Of a DNA stretch of 64,000 bases, positions 10,664 to 22,146 are shown in pieces (positions within the stretch are counted from its first letter, which is position 1; the number at the start of each line of letters is the position of its first letter). The notes under the pieces were generated by a model. The model did not search any database. It saw nothing but the letters and a program-made list of their open reading frames with translations, and was not told where the DNA came from. Source of the stretch: Aspergillus flavus. Its lineage: Eukaryota > Ascomycota > Eurotiomycetes > Eurotiales > Aspergillaceae. The translations under genes and the position numbers were made by a program. Location of the stretch: positions 6,076,001-6,140,000 of the forward strand of contig NC_092409.1 in the NCBI RefSeq assembly GCF_009017415.1. The letters run 5' to 3'.

Positions 10664-13600
10664 ATGCCGCTCACGAGCCAACCTGGTGCATCCTATCTAG
10701 AGATACTTAATGAGCCGGACTGGACGCGGACGCATAGTCATCGCGTCGGAACCCGAAATCGCGATGCGCGGTATATAGGGCTCACTCATGGTGGAGACGA
10801 GATACCGTATGATCTCGAGGAGGTTGCTGAGGAGAAGCTTAATGAGCTTCGGCAGAAGGTGGAAAGGGGAGAATTGGTTACCGTTCGAGACATCATGACC
10901 AAGCAGATCGTGAGTTGTCCCTAGATAATTGTATTATGCCAGCGGATGATAGGACTGACTGTGGTGGCAGGACTTTCATTTGCGGAGACCAGACGTGCAT
11001 CCGAAGTTTTGGAGATATGTATTGCATACTACCGAGAGCTTTATAAAGCAGGAGCAACCGTGGCCTGCGAATCTGGCAAAGAGAGAGGAGGAAGAGAAAA
11101 GGAAGGCGAACGCTGAAATAGAAGAACAAGGTCGAGGGACGAAAGGCGATGCTAAAGAGCATTCTCAGAGTCAAGAAGGGGATGCAAAAAAGGAGTCCGG
11201 GCCTGAGATGTCATTTGAGGAAGCGGCACTCTTGAAATGCCTGCAGCATGAACAGAAATATCGATCATCCATGAGGAAGAATGATGGGCGAGGTCGCTCC
11301 CCCTTTCACGACGAGGTACTTCCGGAGCAGATCGACGAGGCAGACCAGTTCTCTCCTGACAGTTGGGTCCCTCGAAGCAAGAGCTTGAAGCGTCTCACAG
11401 GGAAGCATCCTATGAATGCTGAAGCAGATCTAACAACTTTGTTCGACGCCGGCCTTATCACACCATCTCCGATCCACTATGTCCGTAATCACGGAGCCGT
11501 ACCACATCTACTCTGGGAAAACCACAAGCTCGATGTGGTAGTCGACCGACCATTAACGTTTGGCATGGATGAGCTTATAAGTCGGTTCAACAGCATCAAC
11601 ATACCTATTTTCCTTGCCTGTGATGGTAGTCGTCGGAAAGAACTCAACATGATCAAACGGACGCGCGGGTTCAACTTTACCACTGCCGCTGTGGGTTGCT
11701 CATATTGGAAAGGTGTCCTCCTTCGCGATGTGCTTCTCGAAGCGGGTGCTGCAGAGCTCATGGAGAGAGAATCCGAGAAGTGCTTCTGGGTCCACTATAA
11801 GGGTGCCGATGAGTTGGGCGAGGGCGAATATGCAACCTGTGTTCCGCTATCATACGTTTTGGACCCCACTAATGATGTGCTGTTGGCATATGAGATGAAT
11901 GACCATCCAATTCCACCTGACCATGGCTATCCACTGCGATTGATGCTTCCCGGATGGGTGGGGGCACGCTCTATCAAATGGTTGACGAAGGTCTGGGTCA
12001 CGGAGTTCGAAAACGATAGCTATTACCACATTTATGACAACCGGCAGCTACCCAGCTTTGTCACAGACTCTGAATCGGAAATTGCAAAAATCATGTATCA
12101 CCATCCTAGCACTCTGTGCACGCAACAGATGCTAAACTCGGTGATTGTGAAGCCGTCCCAAGAAGAGAAAATTAATTTGGCGGATATGAAGAAAGGTAAA
12201 ACCTATCGTATCGAAGGTTATGCTTATAACGGAGGCGGGAATGAGATAGACAGGGTCGAGATTAGTTTGAATGGTGGTGATACCTGGCTTTACTGTGTGC
12301 GCAAGGTATGTGGTATTGCTCGGAACCATTCCTGCACAACTGGCTAAGGCCGCATAGTATCCTGAAGCACCGATCCGACATGGCAAGAAGTTCTGGACCT
12401 GGTTACATTGGCACATTGACCTCGACATAACAAAACTCGCTCGTGCAGAGAGCATCATCGTTCGTGCCTTTGATGAGCATAAGAACACACAACCTCCAAA
12501 GCCAGTGTGGAACCTTGAAGGGTACACAATCCTGGTCTAATTGGTTTGCCGGTGGCTGTGCTAATTTTCCCGTAGGATGATGAACAACTGCTGGTATCGA
12601 GTGAGGCCTGAGATATACGATGATCCCGCTAACCCAGACGCGTACCTACTATTCAGACATCCCGTTGACCAAGGGAATGGCACCAATGGCTGGATGAAGG
12701 AATCCACCGAGGAGCGGATCGAAGACGTTAAGCGTAAGGCATCCGCTCCTGGGAAGCAGTTTACTCGAGATGAGATCGAGAAGCATCATACTGAAGGCGA
12801 TTGTTGGATTGTGGTAAACGGGAATGTGTACGATGCTACTAGTGTCTTGAGCTGGCACCCTGGTGGTAAAGGTCCGATTATGGCCCATGCTGGGGCCGTG
12901 CATATGGACACCACCGAAGAGTTTGAAAGTATCCATGATAATTATGCGCATGAAAAACTGAAAGGTCAGTATCAAAGGCGCCTGTCTCCTTTTGGCTATG
13001 TTACTCGAGGTGCTGAGGCTATAGTGCAGAGTGTATTATAGGACAGGTTACGGAGAAGGCGATGGCCCATATGCAAAAGGATGCTAATAGCAAGAAAGCG
13101 GAACTGTCGCACACCGATGGAGGGGATAGTAAGGCTGCTCTTAATGAGCACATGTAAGTTTGCATTTGCATAATATAAAGTGGCCCGATTCTAATCTATG
13201 CGGAGGTGGACTCGTGCCAAGCTCGTCGAGACTACACGCCTCTCACAGGATACTCAGCGATACACATTCGGCCTGTCACCCCCAGCTACAAAGCTCGGAC
13301 TGGAAACAGGCCAGCATATTCAGATCGGCTTCCATTTCAAGGATAGCCTGGTCTTCCGTCCTTATACTCCAGTCAGACCCGTCCTCGATAAAGAAGAGGA
13401 TGGGACCTTTGACCTCGTTGTCAAGACATATTTCCCTGATGAGAATCAGCCCGGTGGTACCATGAGCAATATTCTTGATTGTCTTCAGGAAGGGGAAGAG
13501 GTCGAAGTTAAAGGTCCATCCGGTGCGATTCGCTATCAGGGTCATGGCTGCTTCTCTGTGGATGATAAGACATACACCTTCGACAAAGTTTCGTTGATTC

Positions 13601-13974
13601 TCGGAGGATCCGGCGTTACACCAGGCTACCAGATCATTGCGCGAGTTCTTGAAGATAAGACTGATAAGACTAAACTCAGAGTAATCGATGCCAATAAGTC
13701 TGAAGATGATATACTGCTGAAAGGAGAGCTTGAGCAACTGTCGAAAGAGCACGGGAACCAGTTTGAGATCGTCCACGTCCTATCCCATCCAGGGGACAGA
13801 TGGGGTGGTCTCAAAGGACATGTAAACGAGGATATTATCAAGAAGCATGCCTTCGAGCCTAGTGATCGCACTGTGGCACTTCTCTGCGGGCCGCCCACCA
13901 TGATCCAAAAGGCGGTTCTTCCCGTTCTACAAGCCTGGGGATACGACGAAGATAAGAACTTGTTCGGTTTCTGA
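10664..13974 (+). CDS. Assimilatory-type nitrate reductase (Mo-MPT / cytochrome b5 / FAD)
   Basis: Six exons: 10664-10909, 10971-12305, 12358-12521, 12576-12964, 13042-13153, 13206-13974. They encode 1004 residues. It reduces nitrate to nitrite with NAD(P)H in the cytosol. Order: an N-terminal segment (1-117), a charged Lys/Glu-rich insert (about 118-165), the molybdopterin domain with the expected Mo-ligand Cys near residue 299 in ACDGSRRKELN, and the dimerisation domain. Next is cytochrome b5 with heme-ligand motifs WHPGGK and SIHDNYAH, then the FAD domain (RPYTPV, GGTMSN) and the NAD(P) domain (GGSGVTPGYQI, CGPPTM), ending in NLFGF. It is longer than the roughly 870 residues of A. nidulans NiaD, and the canonical CAGNRRKE is changed to CDGSRRKE, so it is probably a divergent paralogue. 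No nitrite reductase or nitrate transporter adjoins it. The exon 5/6 junction (HM-WTRAK) is the least certain. Confidence 0.93.
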
Positions 13975-14446
13975 GCCACATTAATTTTAAAGATCCCAGG
14001 ACCATATAATCCATAAAAGCAAGGAAATAAGAATAGTCATTGAATAAAGGTACTTTACATTATTTCGTTAGGGTTCAGTTGGAGAAAGTCGCCAGGGAAA
14101 GAAAGTACGGGATGCATTTGACGAAGATCTTGGGTAGAGCTCTGTCATTTTCCGTACAGCCAGTGATTTTTCGGGACAGTATGCATTGGCACAGAAATAT
14201 ATCGCACTAGCTTACGATAGCCTGTACACAATCATACTGTAAAGTTAAGGAATATGCCGGAATACAGGTGTTTCCGTCAACGTACCCCCCCACTGAAGTC
14301 ACTCATGTACCCATTAGCCTCGGAGTATCAATATTCCTTATTATCTCGTATTTGGCTGACTCATACCCTCCTGTTTGTTCCCTGAGGGCTGGGTTTAAGA
14401 GATGCTCACCTTCCCTCTCACCCATCAAGACACTCCCAACGACGAA
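13975..14446. other. Intergenic
   Basis: 472 bp holding the 3' region of the nitrate reductase gene and the promoter of the hydrolase that starts at 14447. No gene seen. Confidence 0.5.
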
Positions 14447-15055
14447 ATGCCGAAAACAGCTTTATTTGTGGTCGACACACAAGCCGGCCTTATCTCGATT
14501 CCCGACACTGCTATACCCCACAGCGCTCGCATCTGGGAAGTTGGGAACAAAATCCTAGACCGCGCACGAAACGTTGCCAGCACTGAGCTCGAGATCGTCA
14601 TAGTTCAGCATTCAGACGATGCAGAAGACCCCAATGCGAGCCTTCTCCCTGGGACAAAAGAATGGGAGCTGTCATTGCCCATGAAAGTGGGCGGTAATAA
14701 CGAGAGAATTGTTTCCAAAACGACTCGTGTGTACCACATTCACCTTTACATCGTAGTCAATTGACTAATATACACAGGGGATACATTCAAGTCCAATCCA
14801 TCACTGGCAGATGAGCTCAAGAGCCAGGGGATCACCACTATTGTAGCCTTTGGGATTCAAAGTGAGTGCTGCGTACTCGAGACTTGTCGCGGGGCTGTGG
14901 AAGCGGGGTTTACGGTTGTTTTGCTTCAGGGAGCGCATTCGACATATGATGACCAGGCTACTGGGCTTAGGGCAGAGCAGATTGAAAGGCAGGTTGAGCA
15001 GGAGTTATGCGCTATTGGTGTTCAGGTGGTGCCTTGGGAGCAATATGTGTTTTAG
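14447..15055 (+). CDS. Isochorismatase-family cysteine hydrolase
   Basis: Two exons, 14447-14726 and 14778-15055, encode 185 residues, the usual size of this family. The split Arg codon (C|GG) and the branch GACTAAT support the intron. The family's catalytic triad is visible in part: Asp in LFVVDTQAG at the N-terminus and Cys in the block QSECCVLETCRGA, followed by the conserved GAHSTYDD. Members hydrolyse isochorismate, nicotinamide or other small amides; the exact substrate cannot be assigned. I chose the ATG at 14447 because the core strand begins directly after it; an in-frame ATG at 14402 would add 15 residues. It is followed on the same strand by an acetyltransferase gene 590 bp downstream. 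Confidence 0.9.
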
Positions 15056-15644
15056 ATTAAAGATATAGTCATTTGGCAACGTATTCAGTATCGACTTTGG
15101 ATACTGGGTGGCCACGAAAGTCATTTGACCCCAAAGCTCAACGCAATATGGGAACAAAGTAACATTCTTCCGATCTGTATGCCTGCAAATTCGTCGCCCC
15201 CTCTACAGCCGCTCGATATTTGTTGTTTTGCGGTGATAAACCGCTCGTACGTGTTGGAGGGTTGAAATGCAAATACGGCTCGGGATCCTTTTGCCCAAAG
15301 GGTTTAACAGTGGATAAGTCCATGGATTTATTGGTGCAGAACTAATTTTAGCTGTTCAATTATCCTTTGACGTTATCTTTCAGACTCGAGATAAATTCCA
15401 CGTATGCGATCTTTGATTGGAGATTTATGGAGCACTTGTGGGACCACTTTCTATATTTAAAAAGTCTACATATCTTACAATACGTGACTATGCCGGGTGA
15501 GTCATGTATAGTACACTATTTTGACACGAAACAACCAGACGCGAGACCGTCAGGTTGATGTTTAACCCGGATCTCTTAGACTCGTCAACTTGAATTCCCT
15601 GCAAATTGCTCACTCTGATCTCGTAACAGGATTAATTCTCGATC
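15056..15644. other. Intergenic
   Basis: 589 bp between two genes on the same strand, terminator of the first and promoter of the second. TTTAAA and ATATTTAAAAAG stretches lie near 15456. No gene seen. Confidence 0.45.
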
Positions 15645-16458
15645 ATGGGCGCGACAGCAGAAGTGACGTTGATCCCTTGGGATCCGCTGTCCGAGTGTCA
15701 TCGAACACTCCTCTTCAAACAGCGAGTGGAATGCTCGTGGGACATGGAGATGGTCCAAGAGATATGGAGAGACCAACAGATTCGAGGCGAGAAGTGCATC
15801 TACTGGATCGTGAGTTCTACATACATAGATACCCTAGTATTTGATGTTCCATTAGCTTGTGAACCCAGAGCAGGGTTAACAGGAAATTATAGGCCCTCTC
15901 TACCAACGACTTCGTACCAGAGGAACGCGAGAAGCTGATTGACACGGCCGTATCCATTAATGCAGCAGCACGCCAACCAACACAAGCGGACTTCATCCCA
16001 ATTGGACATATTTCTTTAGACTCAAAGAACAAGAAGGCTGAGAAATTGGACCTTGATATTCCGTCCGATAACGTCTTCTGGATTAAATCCTTCTTTATTC
16101 AGCATTATCTGCAGGGCAAAGGAATTGGAGGAGCAACCATGAATGAAATTGAGAGAATTGCTACCCAAGAGCCTCTATGCGCCAAGACTTTGATGCTAGA
16201 CACCGTCGAGAGAGGAGATCAACTGCGAGAGGAGTTTGCTAAAGTTACCTATGGAGGCGTTCCGAAGGTAAACTTGATCATGGGCAGGCCAGCTTGATAT
16301 TAACTTGACTAACAAATCGGCAGTTTACTAACCAGGATTGGTATAGTAGACGGGGCTATAGATCTCTTAAGATTGTGCAGAACTACTACGATTCAAAGGA
16401 TAGGAATGGGAAGGTTTGGGACACCAAAACTATCTTCATGCGGAAAGACCTTGTATAA
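15645..16458 (+). CDS. GNAT-family N-acetyltransferase
   Basis: Three exons, 15645-15809, 15893-16267 and 16324-16458, encode 224 residues with clean phase-0 junctions. The acetyl-CoA binding motif A of the GNAT fold is seen as YLQGKGIGGATMNEIE (Q-x-x-G-x-G), after the beta-strand block VFWIKSFFIQ. The C-terminal block NQDWYSRRGYRSL matches the W/F-Y-x-x-x-G-Y ending typical of GNAT proteins. It transfers an acetyl group from acetyl-CoA to an amine of a small molecule or protein. The substrate is unknown. Fungal paralogues of this type are numerous and mostly uncharacterised. It lies between a hydrolase and a flavin monooxygenase. Confidence 0.88.
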
Positions 16459-16909
16459 TGAGTTATATCCAGTAGAACAGGGGGAAGAATAGCTACATAT
16501 ATTCGTATCTGTAATATTTAAAAAAAAACTGCTGCATATTGATTTGCAATCTTTGTTGCTATATCGCCAGCACTTTCCGACGAATATACATCCATGAACT
16601 CTAATTGATTATCAGACGTATAGTCAAGGTTTACTGGCCCAAGGTACCGGTAACGCACTTCGAGCATCGTTGACTGTGCCCTTCCAGCGCGACCCAGACT
16701 TTTGTCACCCTTAAAAAATAACCTTAAATACGAGTGGATCAACCTAAGATCAAAGAGAGCTCGCAGAGGTAGAAAAGCATCACGTATATACCTCTATACA
16801 GTCGGTGCTGCAGCTAATTCCGTCCTTAGCCGGATATACAGAGATGTATCTGAATCTCATAAGAAAAGAGCAACCATGACCACTTCATTTCCACTCGGCT
16901 TCAACTCAC
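16459..16909. other. Intergenic, convergent
   Basis: 451 bp between the 3' ends of the acetyltransferase (plus) and the monooxygenase (minus). Short overlapping frames only; no gene seen. Confidence 0.45.
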
Positions 16910-18126
16910 TTAGTAGTCACCCTCATCCCGAATAAGGCGATTGGCAGAAACCATATTTTCCAGGAGGCCCTTGGGACTGTCCCATTCAAGGAACAACTCC
17001 CCGGAAGCCACACTCCGAGTAATCACGTCCTGCGCGTAGGGAAACATCTCTTGCTCATATGCGGTCACGGCTTCTTGAGTGATACCCAAATTCTGGATCT
17101 TCCGAGCCAAAACCAACGCATTGCGCATGGCACAGTTGACTCCGTCCCCGACAAAGGGTGTAGTAACATGTGCCGCATCTCCAACCAAAGTCACACCTGG
17201 CGAAGTCTGCCAGTTCAGGTGCTCGACTGGGAAATAATACAAGGGCCAAGTTCGGAAGGGTCCAGTGGAGTTTCGAATAATTTCGTGGACAACTTCCGTA
17301 AAGCAACCGAAGTATTCCTCCCGAAGAAGGAAGTCTTTGACAGAATCCTCGTCCGATAGGTCGGCCTCACCCGCAGATGGGAAGTCTGCAGGCCCCTTCC
17401 ATCCAAAGTCCATTCGGTAATGCCCATCACCTTGCCGTTGGATCCAGATCTTTTTGCCTTTCCCACAGAAGATCATCGGCCCCTGGCCGGCAAGCTGCTC
17501 CAGGGTGGAATGATATGGATTACCGGGTTGGATAAATAACGTGAGGAATAGAATGCCCGCGTATTTTGGTTCTGCTTGTGTCACCTAGAAGGGGTTAACA
17601 ACAAGACCTCTAACTGTCTATGATTAAGGAAGCTCACTAAGTGTCGGATCTTGCTGCGCAAGCCGTCAGCCCCGACAACAAGTTTGAATCCCGAGGCGAT
17701 AGTGCCATCCTCAAACTCGAGAATAACGTCTCCGTTTTCATTCCTGGAAGATCTTTTGACAGGAGTCGACCAACGGACTTTCTCTTTTGCGATCGAGGAA
17801 AGCATGACTTGGCGCAACTGCGCGCGATCAATCTCGGGCGAGTCGCGCCCTTCGCCGAACGTAGTGACCTTGTTCCCTTTATGATCAAACAGGCAGTGTA
17901 TGGTGGCATAACCTCCTCGCGCATATTTCTTGAATTCTTCAAAGCACCCTGCTTTTTTGAGAACGATTTGGCCGCTACTGCGATGAATGTCTAAGCATCC
18001 GCCTCGAGGGGGAGTGTTCTCTGCACTGCGTTCATAGACAACGTAGTCGATACCCTGCTGTTCGAGCATGGCGGCAAGGGCAAGGCCACACGGGCCACCA
18101 CCCACAATCGCGATATCGGGTGCCAT
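16910..18126 (-). CDS. FAD-dependent monooxygenase, TetX/UbiH-like
   Basis: Two exons on the minus strand, 18126-17638 and 17584-16910, with a 53-bp intron. They encode 387 residues. All three flavoprotein hydroxylase fingerprints are present: the Rossmann motif IVGGGPCGLALAAMLEQQG with the downstream Glu-Arg (VVYERS), the DG motif VVGADGLRSKIRH, and the GD motif LVGDAAHVTTPFVGDG. Such enzymes use NAD(P)H and O2 to hydroxylate an aromatic or polycyclic small molecule. The GGCLDIHRSSGQ and PEIDRAQLRQ blocks are those of the TetX-like branch, known for detoxification (tetracycline hydroxylation by bacterial TetX) and for secondary metabolism in fungi. Substrate unknown. It is followed upstream by a transporter gene on the opposite strand. 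Confidence 0.92.
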
Positions 18127-18787
18127 CGTATAGCTTTATTGGCTTTGAAGTTGAAGCTCAGTCGTGCGAATATGGAATCCACGGATCATGTGAAATTAAC
18201 AGCGAGATTCGCGGCAAAAATGAAAACGAAATGTCGTCTTTGGTCCGAAGATTCAATGTGTAGCACCTTGATTTTTAAATAAGACGGCAGGTACTCTATT
18301 TCACTGAAACTGAAGCTTCTGACTCGGCTCAATCGGATGGGCAATGTCGATGCATGTCTCAAAACTAGTGGCCGATGGATACATATTTCCGGTTAATACA
18401 TGGTCTCCGCGTACAGCTGGAATAAGGGCAATACCCAAAATCCGGGGAAATGACACAAACCCCGAGTCTTTGCTGATCTTCCCTAGTATACGGTGGGTCA
18501 TGAGACACCGATTATTAGCTGTAATTTCGTTTCCGGAGCCGATGGATGATCTACTGTTGCAATTAGCTTTATGCCACAATTATCTAGAATTCGATCGGGT
18601 TGTCGGCACATCACTCACAAGAAGCTCGGAGATAGCCAGCTGTTAGTTTACAATTTGAGAGGCTAGACTATTGTAGAATTAGATATCCTTGGCATTTGTT
18701 CGGCTTCATCAGCGCTTAAGAGTCCAAAGACGGCGTACTCCCTTCTATTAGAACTCGTGTGAAAACACAGGACAAGTACCAAGGTCG
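18127..18787. other. Divergent intergenic region with an orphan frame
   Basis: 661 bp between the starts of the monooxygenase (minus) and the MFS gene (plus). It contains a 92-residue minus frame at 18301-18579 that looks unusually coding-like (own entry). Confidence 0.45.
18301..18579 (-). pseudogene. Possible gene remnant, minus strand
   Basis: A 92-residue frame with smooth, non-repetitive composition and runs such as SFPRILGIALIPAVRGD and SATSFETCIDIAHPIEP. I do not recognise the family. A plausible acceptor (TTGCAACAG) and an upstream donor (GTGAGT near 18610) suggest it could be the last exon of a longer gene, but the frame upstream of the donor meets a stop within about 12 codons. It may be the truncated 3' end of a lost gene, or chance. 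Confidence 0.3.
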
Positions 18788-20353
18788 ATGGATAACCTCA
18801 CACCCAAGGACCAGCCACCGCACGACTCTGAGAATGGCATTCCTGATCAAGAAAAATTCGAAAGCTCGCCACTACAATGGCCCCAATCCAAGAGAGTCGG
18901 GCACGTTGTCCTCGTTAGTGTCCTCACACTAGTAATGTACTTCATGAGAATCATCCTTTCTCATTTTCGTATTTCTAAGCCAATAAACAAACAAGAACCT
19001 CTCGTCGACGATCTTTTCACCCGGAGCTAGGTACTTCGCAGAGTACGGGATCACCAACCCCAGTCTACAAAGCCTCATAGTCAGCATTTATATGTTAGGG
19101 CTCGTGTGTGGCCCGCTTGCTGTTGCGCCTATTTCGGAACTTTATGGGCGTCTCATGCCGTACCATGTATGCAACCTCATATTCTTCGGTTTTACAATAG
19201 GCTGCGCCAAATCAACTGGCACTGTGATGTTCCTCGCATTCAGGTTTCTGGCAGGATGCGCAGGCTCAGCACCGTTGACAATTGGGGGTGGAACCATTGC
19301 AGACGTTATTCCAAAAGAGCAACGAGGCGTGGCAATGGGTATGTTCTCGTTGGGCCCGACACTGGGACCGTCGCTAGGGCCTATCATAGGCGGGTTTGTT
19401 GCGCAATATAAGGGATGGAGATGGACGTTCTGGGTGCTTTTGATTTTGGTAAGTACAAATATCCAAAGAACGTAGGGTTGCACACAATAAATCATTTTGT
19501 TGACTTGTCTATTGGTAGCATGGATGCGTTGCGTTGGCGTGCCTTGTGTTTATGCGAGAGACTTTTACAGGCATCCCTCAAGGTGGCCAGAGCCCTGCCC
19601 TTGAACAGAAAAAGCTCACGGCGCAAGAGCTGCCAGCCCACTTCCTACGCGCGCTACTGATACCGATAAAGCTCCTCATATTCCACCCGGCAGTACTCCT
19701 CACCTCGCTATCAGTTGCATACGCTTTCGGCTTATCCTTTCTCCTGTTTACAACATTTCCAAGCGTTTTCCAAAAGCAATATGGCTTCTCGCTTGGCATT
19801 TCAGGCCTTTGCTACCTCGGGATGGGCACAGGAATGTTGATTGGCGTCGCCACATTCAGCCTGACAAGCGATAAATTGCAGCACTGGCACAGTCGGCGCA
19901 ATTTCCACGACTGGCGCGTATGGCCATATTCTGCCCTGTGATACCAGTTGGCTATTTTTGGTATGGATGGTCGGCAGATAAAGTAACGCATTGGATTGTA
20001 CCAAATATCGGCACCTCGTTAGTTCGACTGGGTACATTATTCACACTAGTTAGTGTTCCTCGCCTGTCTTCGTAATTATGTTCGACTACAGCTGACCTCA
20101 TTTGGTACGGATGACAGTGCAGCTCTATCTCATTGACGCCTGTGGGCCTAAGAAAGCTGCGTCCGCTTTGGCTGCAAATACGATATTACGTTCGATTGCT
20201 GCAGGTCTGCTACCTCTTGCTGGACAACCGTTATATAATAGACTTGGTTTGGGGTGGGGAAATAGTCTACTTGGGTTCCTGGCTATCTTGTTTATACCTA
20301 TTCCTTGGCTACTTTATCGATACGGGAGACAGTTGCGTGAGTGGTCTGAGTAG
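18788..20353 (+). pseudogene. MFS transporter (DHA1 type) with a frameshift
   Basis: Four exons can be recognised: 18788-18931, 18996-19448, 19519-20052, 20118-20353. The product would be a 12-helix fungal drug:H+ antiporter of about 455 residues in the plasma membrane. Family blocks are clear: LSSTIFSPGARYFAEYGI at the start of helix 1, ELYGRLMPY (motif A), FRFLAGCAGSAPLTIGGG, SLGPTLGPSLGPIIGG (motif C), GWRWTFWVL, FWYGWSADK, and a C-terminal block around LGLGWGNSLLG. In exon 3 the frame changes within the AAA at 19873-19875: family-like sequence runs in one frame up to SDK and continues at IAALAQSAQFPR in the next, as if one base were missing. Without that base the protein ends about 20 residues later, before the last two or three helices are read. 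Either a recent loss of function or a sequencing error in a short A run. Confidence 0.8.
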
Positions 20354-21226
20354 AGACACGGAGACCTGTAGACAAGGTTGAAACGAATCATATCTAGAGA
20401 TCGATAACTCAGTTATGTATCATACACATAGGGGAGGAAATAAGCCATAGTGCCACGGTTCATCGCTATCATCTCACTATCTATGTCCTCATTTATAGCG
20501 ATAATTGGGGAATCTATGAAAAAAGCAATGAGTACTCGGGGCCGCTGAGAGGGTTCCAAGCTATACAGAGGATCAGAAAAGCCTTCTAAGGAAATGGATA
20601 GAATTTGATACTCCGAAAGAGAGGCGAGCCAGAACAGATTTTGATTTCCTGGTACATCGCTATCAGAAGCTGTACCAATATCAGCTACGGAGAGAAAGAG
20701 AAAATATGTATAGCTCGTAAGAATCTTCGAACTCGCCCTCTAAATCGCTCTAATGCAGCTCATTTCCTCGTATTGCGACCAAAAAGACTCCCTGATGTCG
20801 GAGCGTTTCGTGACCAAACCGCAGAGAAACCAATCATCCACGGCAGCGTTCGAGTCACCTGCACACCTCGTCTTCCTCCCGAGTTAAACCGGCCTCAGCT
20901 ATATGATTTAGCACAGCATGGAGGTGATTGAAGAGACCCCGGATTCTGTGTATTATATGTAATGTGACCGGAGTTTGGAAACGGACCCACCGACAGCAAG
21001 GATATCGGGTTGTCGGTTTTTGGGAAGCAGCCGAGACGTCCGAGCCGTGGAGAATGCTTCTTGGCACTCATCGAACTGTATATTTGGGAAATATGAAGAG
21101 AACAGAGAGCCTGGCTTGAACAAGGTGCTTGTCAAAAGATATCTTATCTTTCATCATTCTACCACTTGACTATTAATCTATTAAAAGACCCTTTGCCAGC
21201 GCATAAAAAGCATCATTGACAACAAA
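20354..21226. other. Intergenic
   Basis: 873 bp between two plus-strand genes. Short overlapping frames only. The last 60 bp before 21227 carry a CATAAAAAGC stretch that could serve as a TATA element. No gene seen. Confidence 0.45.
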
Positions 21227-22049
21227 ATGGGCGACTGCTGCTTAAAGGGCTTCCGCTGGAATGGCAAGCCTGCTGGCCGAGAAACCACACTGGCTGGCAT
21301 GAGTTGCTACACGGTAGGAACGAATTCCAGCGTGGCACTTCTACTGCTCCACGATCTCTTTGGTTGGACCTTTCCCAACACGCGACTCCTATCAGACCAT
21401 CTGGCGGAGGAGGTTGGCTGTACAGTCTATGTACCCGACTTGTAAGTTGTGATATTAGCGCAATTCTTCCATAATGAACTGTACCTCATGAAAATTTGTT
21501 CGGACCAGGTTTGGAGGTGAGCGCCTCCCACCCGATGTTCTCCTCGACGAGAGCAGATGGAACGAACTCGACCTCCCCGGTTTTCTGAGCCGCAATACCA
21601 AGGCTATTCGAGAGACGGACATCTTCAACTGCGCCAAGGCTCTGCGAGAGGAGCATAAATACTCTTCTATCGGTGCGATTGGATTCTGCTTCGGTGGCTG
21701 GGCAGTTTTCCGTTTAGGCGCAAAGGATGTTCGGCTTGTCGACTGCATCTCTACCGCTCATCCCACATTCCTTGAACAGAAGGAGATCAGTGATATCGGG
21801 GTTCCAGTTCAGATTATGGCGCCTGAACACGATCCGCAGTTTACAGAGGAGCTAAAGGCTTTCAGTAATACGGTCATTCCTAAGCTTGGTGTGCCGTATG
21901 ACTACCAGTATTTTCCCTTCTTAACGCATGGATTTGCGACACGGGGGAATCCAAACGATAAGGATGAGATCGCGGGCATGGAAAGGGCGAAAAATGCGGC
22001 GGTTCTCTGGTTTCGCCAGTGGTTGCACAAGACGAGCACAGCGAATTGA
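21227..22049 (+). CDS. Dienelactone hydrolase-family protein
   Basis: Two exons, 21227-21441 and 21509-22049, encode 251 residues, the usual length. The alpha/beta-hydrolase fold and the Cys-Asp-His triad of the family are visible: nucleophile Cys in GAIGFCFGGWAVF, Asp in MAPEHDPQF, His in LTHGFATRG. The N-terminal block LLLLHDLFGWTFPNTRLLSD is also typical. Bacterial relatives hydrolyse dienelactones in chlorocatechol breakdown; fungal relatives are mostly uncharacterised esterases or lactonases. It is convergent with the Zn2Cys6 regulator, with 97 bp between the stop codons. Together with the neighbouring monooxygenase it would suit breakdown or modification of an aromatic compound, which is inference. 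Confidence 0.92.
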
Positions 22050-22146
22050 ATATGTCATGTATCAAGCAACAATAATAGCAAACTAATGACTGATTCAAGA
22101 GAACAACACTATCCAGCTATAGAAGGAGACCATTTAGTGAAGTATA

